DNA of 51,152 nt from Streptomyces altiplanensis (GCA_003719395.1 RHMC01000035.1:1-51152); one strand, 5' to 3'. Numbered from the stretch's first letter, positions 1-10,025 are shown. Made by a program: numbers and translations. The notes: generated from the letters alone by a model not told the origin.

Positions 1-99
1 CCCAGCAGACCCCCACCGCATGGACCAGTCCGCGCCGAGCTCGACGAGCGTAGCGACCTCCTGCGCAACAAGGACCAGTGGGGTGACCAGCCCCGGTGA
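1..99 (+). CDS. C-terminal fragment of an unidentified protein
   Basis: An open frame runs in from the left edge and ends with TGA at 97-99; its last residues read ...LRNKDQWGDQPR. The stop overlaps the GTG start of the kinase gene (GTGA at 96-99), the usual sign of translational coupling in an operon. Only 32 codons are visible, so no family can be assigned. It probably belongs to the same transcription unit as the kinase. Confidence 0.5.
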   Translation, partial: PSRPPPHGPVRAELDERSDLLRNKDQWGDQPR

Positions 100-1626
100 A
101 CGGACGGATCATCGCCGGGCGTTACGAGCTGTCCACCGTCATCGGACAGGGCGGCATGGGCCAGGTCTGGACGGCGTACGACCAGCGCCTCGACCGCCGC
201 GTCGCCGTGAAGCTGCTGCGCCCCGACCGGATGGCCGCCGCCACCGCCGCCGACGAGATGCGCCGCCGCTTCGTGCGCGAGTGCCGCGTCACCGCCCAGG
301 TCGACCACCCGGGCCTGGTCACCGTCCACGACGCGCGCAACGACGACGACCTCTACCTCGTCATGCAGTACGTCGAGGGCGCCGACCTCGCCGACCACCT
401 CGCCGAGCACGACCCCTACCCCTGGCCGTGGGCCGTCTCCGTCGCCGCCCAGCTCTGCGCCGTGCTGTCCGCCGTGCACGCCGTGCCGATCGTCCACCGC
501 GACCTCAAGCCGCGCAACGTCATGGTCAAGCCCGAGGGCACGGTCACCGTCCTCGACCTCGGCGTCGCCTCCGTCCTCGACACCGACACCACCCGCCTCA
601 CCCACACCGGCTCGCCCATCGGCCAGCCCCGCCTACATGGCGCCCGAGCAGGCGATGGGCGGCGCGGTCGGCCCGTACACCGACCTCTACGCCCTCGGTG
701 TCCTCCTGCACGAACTCCTCAGCGGCAACGTCCCCTTCGCCGGATCGACCGTCCTGGGCGTCCTCCACCGCCACCTCTACGAGCCGCCGCTCCCCGTCCG
801 CCAGCTCCGCCAGGCGTCCCCGAGCCGCTCGAAGCGCTGGTCCTGCGGCTGCTCGCCAAGGACCCCCAGCACCGCCCGTCCTCCGCCCAGGAGGTCTACG
901 AGGCCCTGGCCCCGCTGCTGCCGGGCCACGGCGGCATCCCGTCGGGCCCCCTCGACCCGACCCGTCCGTTCCTGCGCCCGCACGCCCCCTGGCCCGACCG
1001 CGCCACCACCCCGCCCGCCGCCCAGCCCGCCCCCGCGCAGGCGCAGCCGGACGTAGCGGGCGGCGTCGACGAGGTCAAGCAACTGCTCGGCGAGGGGCGG
1101 ATCACCCAGGCCGTCGACATCCTCGGCGGGATCCTCCCGGCGGCCGCCGCCCAGCACGGCGAGCGTTCCCCGGTCGTGCGCATCCTGCGCAAGCAGTACG
1201 CCGCGACGCTGCTGGACGACGGGCAGTACCGCCGCGCCCTGCCCGAGCTCCGCCGCCTCGCCGACGACCGCGCCGCCGAGGCGGGCCTGGCCGACCCGCA
1301 GGCGCTCCAGTTCCGGTACGAGGCGGCGCAGTGCCTGGAGCAGCTGGGCGAACCGGCCGCGGCGCTCGCCGAGTACCGCGCCCTGCTCCCGTACTACGAG
1401 AACCAGTACGGGGGCGGACCGGCAGCGGCCGACGCCACCGCCCGCGCCTTCGACATCCGCCACCGCACGGCGAACCTGCTGCTCGCGATGGGCGACCACG
1501 CCGCCGCGCACAGCCAGTTGCAGAGCCTGCTGTACGACGCCGAGCGCGTGTACGGCCCCGTACCACCCGCTGCCGGCCGAGGTGCGCCGCGTCCTCGACC
1601 GGCACCGGCGGATGCGGGACGTCTGA
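96..1626 (+). CDS. Soluble serine/threonine protein kinase with TPR-like C-terminus (frameshifted)
   Basis: Hanks-type kinase. Seen: Gly loop GQGGMGQV (residues 17-24), ATP lysine K39 in VAVK, catalytic loop HRDLKPRN (134-141), and DLG rather than DFG at about 154. The APEQ motif lies at about 640 in another frame. After a Pro/Ala linker the C-terminal part is a helical repeat region rich in Ala/Leu, resembling tetratricopeptide repeats. No transmembrane helix or PASTA domain is visible, so it is likely cytoplasmic. The GTG start at 96 is the only plausible one, because an in-frame stop lies at 84-86. Three indels are needed: an extra base near 626, a missing base near 812 and an extra base near 1560. 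The last restores an ending that stops at 1624-1626. Substrates cannot be inferred. Confidence 0.8.
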
Positions 1627-1647
1627 GAACCGGGAACGCCCGCGGGG

Positions 1648-2568
1648 TCAGCGCGCCCGCAGGAAGGCGGAGGTGGCGACCCGGCCCACCATCGTGAGCC
1701 GGCTGTCACCGCCCGCCAGGTGCTTGTCCAGCGCCTCCTTGACCCCGGGCCAGCGCCCGTCGCCGTAGTCGTCGAGCACGACGACACCGCCGGGCGCGGC
1801 GATCAGTTCCACCCACTCCAGGTCGGCGCGGACGCCTTCGAAGGAGTGGTCGCCGTCGACGACGATCACGCCGTACTTCCGGTCGGAGACCTCCGCCCGC
1901 ACCTTCGGGTCCTCCGAGAAGCCCTGACGGATACGCGCCCCGGTGCCGGGACGGCCGCCGCCGAGCGCCAGGTTGGCCCGTACGACGTCCTCGCGCACCG
2001 GAGTCCCCGTCGGCTCCTCGTAGTCGGAGGTGCCCGGCTGGAGCTGCGAGCCCGCCAGCGGATCGACGATCGTCAGCGTCGCCTCGATGCCCGTCCGGTG
2101 CAGCATCCGCATCAGCGCGGCCGCGAACAGCCCGTGCAGCGTGCCGATCTCCAGTACGTCGAGCCCGCCGGGTGCGCCGTGCTCCTCACCCTGCGGTCGC
2201 GCGAGCAGCGGGACGGTGGCGAGCTTGCCGCACACATTGGACGTACCGCCCGCCATCCGGCCGACGCCCAGCGCCTCCAGGGCCACCACGTTGCGGTAGG
2301 CGACGGTGACATTGCGGCGGGCGCGCTCACCCGCGTCCGTCACGGCGCGGACCTCACGCACGAGCGTGTCGATCTGCTCGGGCGTCGGCATCCGGTGCTG
2401 CCCGCGCCCGGTGCGGTCGAGCAGCATGCTGACGCCGTGCTGCTTGCGCCGGAGTTCGGTGATCTCGCCGCGGAGCCCGGCGGTGTGACGTGAGATGCGC
2501 TGGTCGACGAGCGCGGCGACGGGGCCGAGGGCCCACTTCGTCAGCCGGTTGCTCAGCAGAGATGGCAT
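1648..2568 (-). CDS. Class I SAM-dependent methyltransferase (small-molecule type)
   Basis: About 306 residues starting MPSLLSNRL. An N-terminal helical/coiled region (about 30-100) precedes a Rossmann methyltransferase core. The SAM motif is LEIGTLHGLFA, followed by LTIVDPLAG and then VIVVDGDHSFEGVRADL, which matches the methyltransferase_24 family (VDGDHSYEGV). The terminal PGGVVVLDDYGDGRWPGV also fits that family. I chose the ATG at 2568 over an upstream extension because the conserved-looking protein begins there. Substrate is unknown. It is convergent with the kinase and co-directional with the YfhO-like gene upstream, so a role in modifying an envelope glycan is possible but is inference. 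Confidence 0.75.
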   Translation of the reverse strand: MPSLLSNRLTKWALGPVAALVDQRISRHTAGLRGEITELRRKQHGVSMLLDRTGRGQHRMPTPEQIDTLVREVRAVTDAGERARRNVTVAYRNVVALEALGVGRMAGGTSNVCGKLATVPLLARPQGEEHGAPGGLDVLEIGTLHGLFAAALMRMLHRTGIEATLTIVDPLAGSQLQPGTSDYEEPTGTPVREDVVRANLALGGGRPGTGARIRQGFSEDPKVRAEVSDRKYGVIVVDGDHSFEGVRADLEWVELIAAPGGVVVLDDYGDGRWPGVKEALDKHLAGGDSRLTMVGRVATSAFLRAR

Positions 2569-2629
2569 GGGGTTCGCCTCTGGCTTCGGTCCTGGGAGTG
2601 GGGGGCGGAGGCCGACCGTACGCCGCGGT

Positions 2630-5189
2630 TCATGCCGTGCGGGCCACGAGCCGGTGGTCCTCGGATGAAGTCTTCGTGTGGCTCCTGCGCCGGGCCAGTA
2701 CGCGCGGAAGCACACCCACCGCGACGAGGACCAGCAGCGACAGCCCGCCCGCGAACCCACCGGCGCGCAGCCCGGGGGGACTGAACTCGCAGCTCACGGC
2801 AGCCGCCGTGGAGCGGCCGTCCAGGGGCACGGCGACCAGGCCCAGGTACGAACCGGCGGGCCGGGCCTTCGCGCCGTCCGTGCCGCAGCTCCAGCCGGCG
2901 ATGCGCGGCACGGCGAAGACGGCCGTTCCGGCGCGCCGGGCGGCAGTCGGCGCGTACGCCGCTGCCGGTGACGCGCACCGAGGCCGCGCCGCCCGACCTG
3001 AGGCCGTCCACGGCGGCGGCCAGCCGGCCGCGGTCCAGGCAGCCGACGCTCTCGCGCGGCAGCCCCGCCGGCCCGGTCGCCCTTCACGGTGATCGTGACG
3101 CGGCCGTCGTCCGGGACGGCGCCGAGCGGCTGCATCGCGGCGCGCCGCGCGGGCAGACCGCCGCGCAGGACGCTCTCCGTGCCGTCGCGGCCGAGCCGGG
3201 CCGTACCGAAGAAGTCGGGGGCCCAGAGGAAGACCTCGCTGCGGGCCGGCAGACGGCGGTCAGCGTCCCGTCGCGCAGCGCGGTGGGCGGGAGCGTGTAG
3301 ACGCGGGCGCCGAGGAGCTTCTCCTGGTTGCGGAAGGGGGAGGCGCCGAAACGCGGCTCGGGGCCGGGCGGGCGCACGGTGACCAGCTGCGGCACCGTGG
3401 CGCGGGTCACCGTCACCCCGCGGTCGTCGGGCCGCGACCAGGACTGGTGCGGGTCGCGCGCCATGCGCACGCGCGCGCCGACGGAGAAGACCGCGTCGGT
3501 CACCGGGTTGTCGACGCTCTGGACGGAGCGGCCGTTGGACGTCCAGCCGGCGCCGAGCGCGGCGAGCGTGCGGGTGAGGACGTCGGGCGTGTGGCTGCTG
3601 TAGTACGCCGCTCCCTGGCCGCCCACGGTCAACGGGTCGTTGCCGGTGGTCTGTTCGCGTCCGGGTTCGGTCCGGTGGGCGGGCCACCCGTCGGCGTTCC
3701 GCCACCGCGACCGCCTGGGCCCGCTGCCGGTCGCCCCACGGCGCGTAGTCGTCGAGGTGCGCCAGCCGCTGCCGGTCGGCGTACGCGGTGGTCGCGGCGG
3801 CCTGCGCCACCTGCGCGCCGGCCAGCAGCAGCGCGGCGGCCACCGCGAGCCCCCTGCCGTGGGCGGGGACCGGCACCGGACCCCGGACCCCGGCCGCCGG
3901 ACGGGCCCGGTGTTCCGCGCGCCGCGCCAGCACCACCGCGCCCACCGTCGCCGCCACCCCGGCCACGGCGAGCGGATACGTCCAGGAGGTGATCCGCGGG
4001 CTGGTCACCGCGCCCAGGGCCACGACGGCGACCAGGCCGGCCCCGCCGAGCAGTGCGCGCCGCTCCGGCCAGCCGTACGAGAGCGACACCCAGGCCGCCA
4101 TCACCAGGACCCCGGCCAGTACGAACGTCTGCCGGTACGGGCTGCCGTTCGGCGTCGCGAAGACGTGCCACACCAGGTGCGTCGGCCCCCACTGCAACGA
4201 CACCGCCACCACGGCCGCGAGCAGCGTCCACGCCCGCCGCTCGCGCCTCGGCGCCGCCCGGTTCAGGAGCAGTGTGGCGGCGAGCAGCAGCGCGCCGGTG
4301 CCGAGGAAGACGGCGGGCGTGAAGAAGCTGTACGTCGCCGGAAGCGCGCGGGCGAACACATCGGTCCAGCCGGCGGGCTCGAACTCCCGTTTCCAGCCCG
4401 GGTACGCGTGGGCCGACCCGAGGAAGACGACGGCCAGCACGGGCGCCGCCAGACCTGTGCCGAGAAGGGTGGTGAGGGCGGCGCGCAGCAGTACGCGCAG
4501 CCGCTCCCGCACGGGCGCGGCGGCGTCGGCGGTGAGCAGCCGCAGCAGCAGGACGAGCCCGGCCCCCAGCGTCGCCATGTACGCCGTGTAGAAGTTCGCG
4601 GTCCACGCCACGGCCACGACCACCGGTCCCAGGACGCGCCGGCGGCCCGCACGCGCCCACTCGCCCACCAGGCACAGCAGCGGGAACGCGATCAGGCCGT
4701 CCATCCACATCGGGTTGTAGACGGCCTCGGTGACCGCCCACCCGCGCAGCGCGTACGACGAACCGAGCACCCCGCGCCACCACCGGTCCCGCCCCCGCGC
4801 AGGGCGAGCAGCAGCGCGGTCATCGCGGCCGCCGCCGCGGCCGTCTTCAGCACGGTGACGACGTAGACGGCGAGGTCGATCTCGTCGCGCGGGAAGAGCC
4901 CGACGAGCGGCGCGAAGGGGCTGCCGAGGTACGTGCCGATGTCGGGCAGGAAGCTCGTGCCGTACCCGGACTGCCAGTTGACCAGCACCCCGCCGTCCGC
5001 GCGTCCGTGCAGCAGGTCCCACAGACGGGTGTGGTACGGCACGAACTGGTTGCCGAGGTCATTGACGCTGCGCGTGCGCGGCCCGAAGGGGAAGGAGCGG
5101 GCGAGCGCGTCACCGGCGCACACCGCCACCACCGTGATCAGCGCGGACAGCGCCGCCGCACGGCCTCTGGCCGGTTCCGTAATCGACAT
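2630..5189 (-). CDS. YfhO-family multi-spanning membrane protein (frameshifted)
   Basis: Polytopic membrane protein of about 850 residues resembling the YfhO family, GT-C-like proteins needed in Bacillus/Listeria to add sugars to lipoteichoic acid outside the cell. Seen: N-terminal helix, then NDLGNQFVPYH and WQSGYGTSFLPDIGTYLGSP typical of the family, many hydrophobic segments (about 4700-3800), a large extracytoplasmic C-terminal domain, and a last helix (GGLSLLVLVAVGVLPRVL) before the Arg-rich tail. Start ATG at 5189 (MSITEPARG). At least five indels are required (about 4790, 3680, 3255, 3070, 2945). It is divergent from a GT2 glycosyltransferase and a GtrA protein, the partners expected for this mechanism. 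Confidence 0.72.
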
Positions 5190-5411
5190 GTTGATCCTTC
5201 TACTGCGCCCGATATCGAATAAGCCAGCATGTGACGGAAAAAGAGATCTCCATGACATCGGGGCCGCCCAAAATCCCGCAGAAAACGGCGAGTTCACCCA
5301 TTGGTTGCCGACACGTCACGCGGAGAGTCGGACTCCGCCACATGCGGGGGCTGTTCTTCGCTGAACGTCTGTCTTCGCCTGCTGCGACTGTGCGAAACCA
5401 CCGGGAGAGCC
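5190..5411. promoter_or_regulatory. Divergent intergenic region of the YfhO / GT2-GtrA loci
   Basis: This 222-base gap separates two divergent genes and must hold both promoters. It is noticeably more A+T-rich at 5195-5290 than the surrounding coding DNA. I could not assign -35/-10 boxes with confidence. The plus-strand gene has GGGAGAG at about 5403-5409 as its ribosome-binding site. Confidence 0.4.
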
Positions 5412-6374
5412 GTGCTCATCTCAATTGTCGTTCCGTGCTTCAACGAAGAGGAGATCATCCGCCGCTTCCACGAGCGCGTGACGGAAGAACTCGGCAGCCT
5501 CGGCCACCCCGTCGAGCTGGTCTATGTCGACGACGGGAGCAAGGACAGCACGCTCTCCGTCCTCCAGGAGATCGCGGAATCCGATCCGCGCACGCGCTAT
5601 GTCTCCTTCAGCCGGAACTTCGGCAAGGAGGCGGCGATGCTGGCCGGCTTGCGCAACGCCTCGGGCGAGGCCGTCGTCATCATGGACGCCGATCTCCAGC
5701 ACCCGCCCGAGCTCGTCCGCCGCATGGTGGCGCTGCACGAGCAGGGCTTCGACCAGGTCGTCGCCCGCCGCACCAGGAAGGGCGACAGGGTCACGCGTAC
5801 GCTTACCGCTCGTGCGTACTACCGGATCATCAACCGCCTGGTCGACGTCGAGCTCGTCGACGGCGTCGGTGACTTCCGCATGCTGTCGCGCCGCAGCGTC
5901 GACGCCGTGCTCGGACTCACCGAGTACAACCGCTTCTCCAAGGGCCTTTTCGCCTGGGTCGGATTCAGCACCGTCACCTTCGAGTACGAGAATGCCGTAC
6001 GCGAGGAGGGCCGCTCGAAATGGACCTTCTCGAAACTTCTCAACTACGGACTCGACGGCCTGCTCTCCTTCAACGACAAGCCGCTGCGGGCCGCGCTCTA
6101 TCTCGGCCTGCTGCTGCTCACCGTCGCCATGGCGTATTCGGCGTGGATCGTCGGTGTCACCCTCGTGAACGGAGTGGAAACCCCTGGTTATGTGACGCTG
6201 CTCGTCGCCGTCACCGCACTCGCCGGGGTCCAGATGCTGATGATCGGCGTCGTCGGTGAATACGTCGGTCGCATCTATTACGAGGTGAAACGGCGCCCGC
6301 ACTTCCTGGTGAAGGCGACGAACGTGGAGACAGCGGCCGCCCACCCGCGGAACCGGGAGCTCGTACGCCGATGA
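5412..6374 (+). CDS. Polyprenyl-phosphate glycosyltransferase, GT2 (CsbB/GtrB/DPM1-like)
   Basis: About 320 residues. The GT-A domain has ISIVVPCFNEEE at the N-terminus, VYVDDGSKDST, a DXD-like MDADLQHPPE, and SRNFGKEAAMLAG. The family signature VDGVGDFRMLSRRSV and RSKWTFSKL follow. Two C-terminal transmembrane helices (about 225-245 and 260-285) complete the CsbB/GtrB layout. Such enzymes charge undecaprenyl phosphate with a sugar on the inner membrane face. I place the start at GTG 5412 because GGGAGAG precedes it and the conserved fold begins immediately; the longer in-frame extension to 5301 has no homology-like content. It overlaps gtrA by ATGA. Confidence 0.88.
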   Translation: MLISIVVPCFNEEEIIRRFHERVTEELGSLGHPVELVYVDDGSKDSTLSVLQEIAESDPRTRYVSFSRNFGKEAAMLAGLRNASGEAVVIMDADLQHPPELVRRMVALHEQGFDQVVARRTRKGDRVTRTLTARAYYRIINRLVDVELVDGVGDFRMLSRRSVDAVLGLTEYNRFSKGLFAWVGFSTVTFEYENAVREEGRSKWTFSKLLNYGLDGLLSFNDKPLRAALYLGLLLLTVAMAYSAWIVGVTLVNGVETPGYVTLLVAVTALAGVQMLMIGVVGEYVGRIYYEVKRRPHFLVKATNVETAAAHPRNRELVRR

Positions 6375-6820
6375 TCCGCCGCCAGCTGGTCAGGTTCGCC
6401 CTGGTGGGTGTGGTGAACACCGGGACGTACTACGCCTGCTACCTGCTGTTCCTGCTCCGGCTGCCGTACGTCGCCGCGCACGTCCTGGCCTTCGCCGTCA
6501 GCATGACCGGCTCCTTCTTCCTCAACTGCCGCTTCACCTACAACACGCGCCCCACCTGGCGGAAGTTCCTGCTCTTCCCGCTCACCAACGCCGCCAACTT
6601 CGTGATCACGACCAGCGGCGTCTATCTCCTCGTGGACGTCCTGCGTCTCCACAGCACGTACGCCCCGCTGATCGCCGCGTCCGCCGCGATCCCCATCACC
6701 TTCGTCGTCTCCCGCACGATCATGCTCGGCGGCCCCTCCCGGAATTCCCGGGGCGGCGCATCCACGAACACGAACGAATCGTTGGGCGAATCAGTGGCCC
6801 GGACCACTCCGACTGCCTAA
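6371..6820 (+). CDS. GtrA-family membrane protein (putative flippase)
   Basis: 149 residues with four predicted transmembrane helices. The N-terminus RQLVRFALVGVVNTGTYY is the classic GtrA/DPMS_TM opening, and SFFLNCRFTY plus FPLTNAANFVITT continue the family pattern. GtrA-type proteins are thought to help flip undecaprenyl-phosphate-linked sugars across the membrane. The ATG overlaps the stop of the glycosyltransferase (ATGA, 6371-6374), indicating translational coupling. The Ser/Asn/Thr-rich tail after about residue 120 is probably disordered. Confidence 0.87.
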   Translation: MIRRQLVRFALVGVVNTGTYYACYLLFLLRLPYVAAHVLAFAVSMTGSFFLNCRFTYNTRPTWRKFLLFPLTNAANFVITTSGVYLLVDVLRLHSTYAPLIAASAAIPITFVVSRTIMLGGPSRNSRGGASTNTNESLGESVARTTPTA

Positions 6821-6891
6821 CATCGATCACCGCAAGGTCGTTCGTCGCACTTTCGCCGCCATGCCGCACGATCACCGCCGGGAGGCCCCCT

Positions 6892-7551
6892 TTGCACCGC
6901 CGCCGTCGCACCGCGCTCTCCCTCTCCACCGCGCTTCTGGTCGCGGCGCCGTTCCTCGCCGCCTGCGGCAACGAGGCGCATCCAGGGGCCGCGGCCGTCG
7001 TGGGCGGCGCTCGTATCGAGGTCTCCGCCCTCCAGTCGCAGGTCAAGGACGTACGCCAGGCCCAGCAGACCTCGCCGCAGTCCGCCCAACTCGTCGGCGC
7101 GACCGGGCAGCTCGGGCGCGCCAAGCTCTACGACCTCATCGTGGACCGGATCGTGCAGCGGGCCGCGGACGACGCCGGCGCGCGCGTGAGCCGCAAGGAG
7201 ATCCAGACCGCGCGGGGGGAGGCGGCCGAGCAGGCCGGCGGCGAGGAGCAGCTCGCCGCGATGTACCTCCAGCAGCGCGGCGTCGCCCCCGACCGGATCG
7301 ACGACGCGATCCGCAGGGACGTCCTGGTCGGCAAGCTCGCCGAGAAGATCGGCGCGACCAACACCCCCGAGGGCCAGCAGAAGGTGAACGAGGCGTTCGT
7401 CGCCGCGTCGGAGAAGCTCGACATCGACGTCAACCCGCGCTACGGCACGTGGGACGACCAGAAGATGGAGCTCGGCGACTACAAGGCCCCGTGGATCACC
7501 CAGGTCACCAAGGAGGCGACCGCCCCCGAGGCGCAGCAGGCGGGCGCCTAG
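6892..7551 (+). CDS. SurA N-terminal domain lipoprotein (putative envelope chaperone)
   Basis: 219 residues. The N-terminus MHRRRRTALSLST... leads to the lipobox LAAC, so it is likely an exported lipoprotein anchored outside the membrane. The mature part (AAVVGGARIEVSALQSQV...) matches the SurA_N / peptidyl-prolyl isomerase N-terminal chaperone module; no C-terminal parvulin PPIase domain is visible in this length. The start is a TTG at 6892 with a strong GGAGG at 6881-6885, six bases upstream; the longer ATG frame at 6861 is in a different frame. A hairpin follows at 7571-7594. It sits directly upstream of mazG. Confidence 0.83.
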   Translation: MHRRRRTALSLSTALLVAAPFLAACGNEAHPGAAAVVGGARIEVSALQSQVKDVRQAQQTSPQSAQLVGATGQLGRAKLYDLIVDRIVQRAADDAGARVSRKEIQTARGEAAEQAGGEEQLAAMYLQQRGVAPDRIDDAIRRDVLVGKLAEKIGATNTPEGQQKVNEAFVAASEKLDIDVNPRYGTWDDQKMELGDYKAPWITQVTKEATAPEAQQAGA

Positions 7552-7570
7552 CCCCCGCCCGCCCGGCAGA

Positions 7571-7594
7571 CCCGGGGCCGGGGGCGGCCCCGGG
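7571..7594 (+). terminator. Hairpin terminator after the SurA-like gene
   Basis: CCCGGGGCC (7571-7579) is perfectly complementary to GGCCCCGGG (7586-7594) with a six-base loop, 20 bases after the stop. There is no U-tract, which is common for high-GC actinomycete terminators. Confidence 0.55.
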
Positions 7595-7623
7595 CTGTCG
7601 TACCGCCGGGGTACGTTCGAGGG

Positions 7624-8609
7624 GTGACCAGCGAAGCACCCGCCCCCGCGCCCGCCGCCCCCGGCCGTATCGTCCTTCTCACCGCCAGCCACCGGGTCGC
7701 TCCAGGACTCCTCTCCTGGTCCGCAGGCAGACGCTGCGCGACGCCGACCTGGTGGTGTGCGCCGACGCGGACCACCCGCAGCTGCCGTACCTGCGCGAGG
7801 CGGGCGTCACCGTGGAGCACGCCGCCCCGACCGCCCAGGAGCTGATCGACGCGTGCGGGAGCGACCGCACGGTGGTCGTCGTCCCGTCCGGCGAGGGCGA
7901 CCAGGCCCTGACCGACGGCCTGGCGAGACTGGCCGGGTCGGGCCGGGTCCAGATGCCCGACCTGGAGCTGCTGCCCGGCTCGTACGACCTGCCGGGCGCC
8001 CGCCTCCTCGACCTGGTCCAGGTCATGGACCGCATCCGCCTCGCATGCCCGTGGTCCTCGCGCCAGACCCACAAGGGCCTGGCGAAGTACGGCATCGAGG
8101 AGGCGTACGAGCTCGTCGAGGCGATCGAGGACGGCGACCGCGACGAACTCCGCGAGGAGCTCGGCGACGTACTCCTCCAGGTCGTCTTCCACGCACGCAT
8201 CGCCCAGGAAGACCAGGACGAGCCCTTCTCGATCGACGACGTCGCGGGCACGATCGTCGACAAGCTCATCCACCGCCACCCGCACGTCTTCGGCGACGAG
8301 ACCGCCGAGACCCCCGAGGACGTCAAGGCGCACTGGCTGCGGACGAAGGCGGCCGAGAAGCAGCGCGACTCGGTCACGGACGGCGTCCCCCTCGGCCAGC
8401 CCGGCCTGGCCCTCGTCGCGAAGCTCTCCTCGCGCGTACACGGCGCCCACCTCGACGTGCCGCTCCCGGCGGGCGAGGGCATCGGCTACGAACTGCTGGC
8501 CATGGCGGTACGGGCGGAGCAGTCCGGCGTCGACCCCGAAGCAGCGCTGCGGGCCGCGGCCCGCACGTACCGCGACGCGATCCGGGCGGCGGAGGGCCAC
8601 AAGGACTAG
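7624..8609 (+). CDS. mazG: MazG nucleoside triphosphate pyrophosphohydrolase (frameshifted)
   Basis: All-alpha NTP pyrophosphatase that hydrolyses (d)NTPs to monophosphates and PPi, a house-cleaning role. The MazG core is clear: WSSRQTHKGLAKYGIEEAYE, metal-binding EEAYE...EELGD, then HRHPHVFGD and the second helix pair. The N-terminal ~110 residues form the SAM-methylase-like or accessory region seen in longer actinobacterial MazG proteins. The start is GTG 7624 (MTSEAPAPAP). Reading shifts frame near 7725-7732, where a missing base separates ...LLSW from QTLRDADLVV. The product would be about 327 residues. Confidence 0.85.
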
Positions 8610-8616
8610 CCCTCCC

Positions 8617-8678
8617 CGGCCGGCCTTCCCCGGCCGGCCCGCTCCGGACGCGGTCGAGCTGCTCTCCCGCGTCCGGAG
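8617..8678 (+). terminator. Tandem hairpins between mazG and P450
   Basis: Just after mazG lies a GGCCGG/CCGGCC repeat (about 8619-8640), then a perfect 11-base stem CTCCGGACGCG (8642-8652) and CGCGTCCGGAG (8668-8678) with a 15-base loop. It could terminate mazG or attenuate the P450, whose GTG is 30 bases further. Confidence 0.5.
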
Positions 8679-8707
8679 GCCGGGGGCGAAGGGATACGGT
8701 CGACGGC

Positions 8708-9979
8708 GTGCCGCACCACCAGAACACCCCCGAACCCGCGTCCGAGGGCCCCGTGCCCGAACTCTTCACCTGGGAGTTCGCCACCGACCCCTACCCGGCG
8801 TACGCCTGGCTGCGCGAGCACTCGCCCGTCCACCGGACGACGCTGCCCAGCGGGGTCGAGGCCTGGCTGGTGACGCGGTATGCCGACGCGCGCCAGGCAC
8901 TCGCGGACCAGCGGCTCTCCAAGGACCCGGCCCACCACAGCGGCTCCGCGCACGCCAAGGGCAAGACCGGCATTCCGGGCGAGCGCAAGGCCGACCTGAT
9001 GACGCACCTGCTGAACATCGACCCGCCGGACCACACGCGGCTGCGGCGCCTGGTGTCGAAGGCGTTCACACCGCGCACGGTGGCCGAATTCGCCCCGCGC
9101 GTACAGGAACTGACGGACCGGCTGATCGACGCCTTCCTGGAGGAGGGGGAGGCCGACCTCATCCACGACTTCGCGTTCCCGCTCCCCATCCACGCGATCT
9201 GCGACCTGCTCGGCGTGCCGCGCGAGGACCAGGACGACTTCCGCGACTGGGCCGGCATGATGATCCGCCACGGCGGCGGGCCGCGCGGCGGCGTCGCCCG
9301 GTCGGTGAAGAAGATGCGCAACTACCTCGCCGAGCTCATCCACCGCAAGCGGGAGGAGCCCGGCGACGACCTCATCTCGGGCCTGATCCGCGCCAGCGAC
9401 CACGGCGAGCACCTCACCGAGAACGAGGCCGCCGCGATGGCCTTCATCCTGCTCTTCGCGGGCTTCGAGACGACGGTCAATCTCATCGGCAACGGCGTGT
9501 ACGCGCTCCTGCGCAATCCGGAGCAGCGCGAGCGCCTCCAGCGCGCCCTCGACGAGGGGGACACGGAACTGCTCGCCACGGGTGTCGAGGAACTTCTGCG
9601 GTACGACGGCCCGGTGGAGCTGGCGACCTGGCGGTACGCCACCGAGGCGCTGACCCTGGGCGGCCAGGACATCGCGGTGGGCGACCCCGTGCTCGTCGTG
9701 CTCGCCGCGGCCGACCGGGACCCCGAGCGCTTCGGCGACCCGGACACGCTCGACCTCTCGCGCCGCGACAACCAGCACCTCGGGTACGGGCACGGCATCC
9801 ACTACTGCCTCGGCGCGCCGCTGGCCCGGCTGGAAGGGCAGACGGCGATCGCGACGCTGCTGCGCCGCCTTCCCGATCTGCGACTTGCGGCAGAACCTGA
9901 TGATTTGCGGTGGCGCGGTGGGCTCATCATGCGCGGATTGCGCACCTTGCCCGTGCAGTTCGGGACAGAACGGAAGTGA
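8708..9979 (+). CDS. Cytochrome P450
   Basis: 423-residue soluble bacterial P450. The I-helix oxygen-binding motif is LFAGFETT, the K-helix ExxR is EELLRYD, and the haem-binding segment is LGYGHGIHYCLG with Cys367 as thiolate ligand. It also has the DPPDHTRLRRLVSKAFTPR segment common to CYP107/CYP105-like Streptomyces enzymes. The start is GTG 8708, the first in-frame start that gives a normal N-terminus (PELFTWEFATDPYPAY). No ferredoxin or reductase gene is adjacent, so electrons must come from elsewhere. Substrate unknown. Upstream hairpins separate it from mazG. Confidence 0.9.
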   Translation: MPHHQNTPEPASEGPVPELFTWEFATDPYPAYAWLREHSPVHRTTLPSGVEAWLVTRYADARQALADQRLSKDPAHHSGSAHAKGKTGIPGERKADLMTHLLNIDPPDHTRLRRLVSKAFTPRTVAEFAPRVQELTDRLIDAFLEEGEADLIHDFAFPLPIHAICDLLGVPREDQDDFRDWAGMMIRHGGGPRGGVARSVKKMRNYLAELIHRKREEPGDDLISGLIRASDHGEHLTENEAAAMAFILLFAGFETTVNLIGNGVYALLRNPEQRERLQRALDEGDTELLATGVEELLRYDGPVELATWRYATEALTLGGQDIAVGDPVLVVLAAADRDPERFGDPDTLDLSRRDNQHLGYGHGIHYCLGAPLARLEGQTAIATLLRRLPDLRLAAEPDDLRWRGGLIMRGLRTLPVQFGTERK

Positions 9980-10025
9980 CGGTACGTCAGGAGCGAGACC
10001 TTCGTGTGATCTCCGCTGTATCGAC

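Noticed and set aside
20..1768. Long plus-strand frame overlapping the kinase
   Set aside because: Arg/Pro-rich shadow translation of the kinase gene in another frame; only small parts of the kinase continue there because of indels.
8708..9979. P450 as part of a conservon
   Set aside because: No kinase, roadblock, DUF742 or GTPase gene is adjacent to it.
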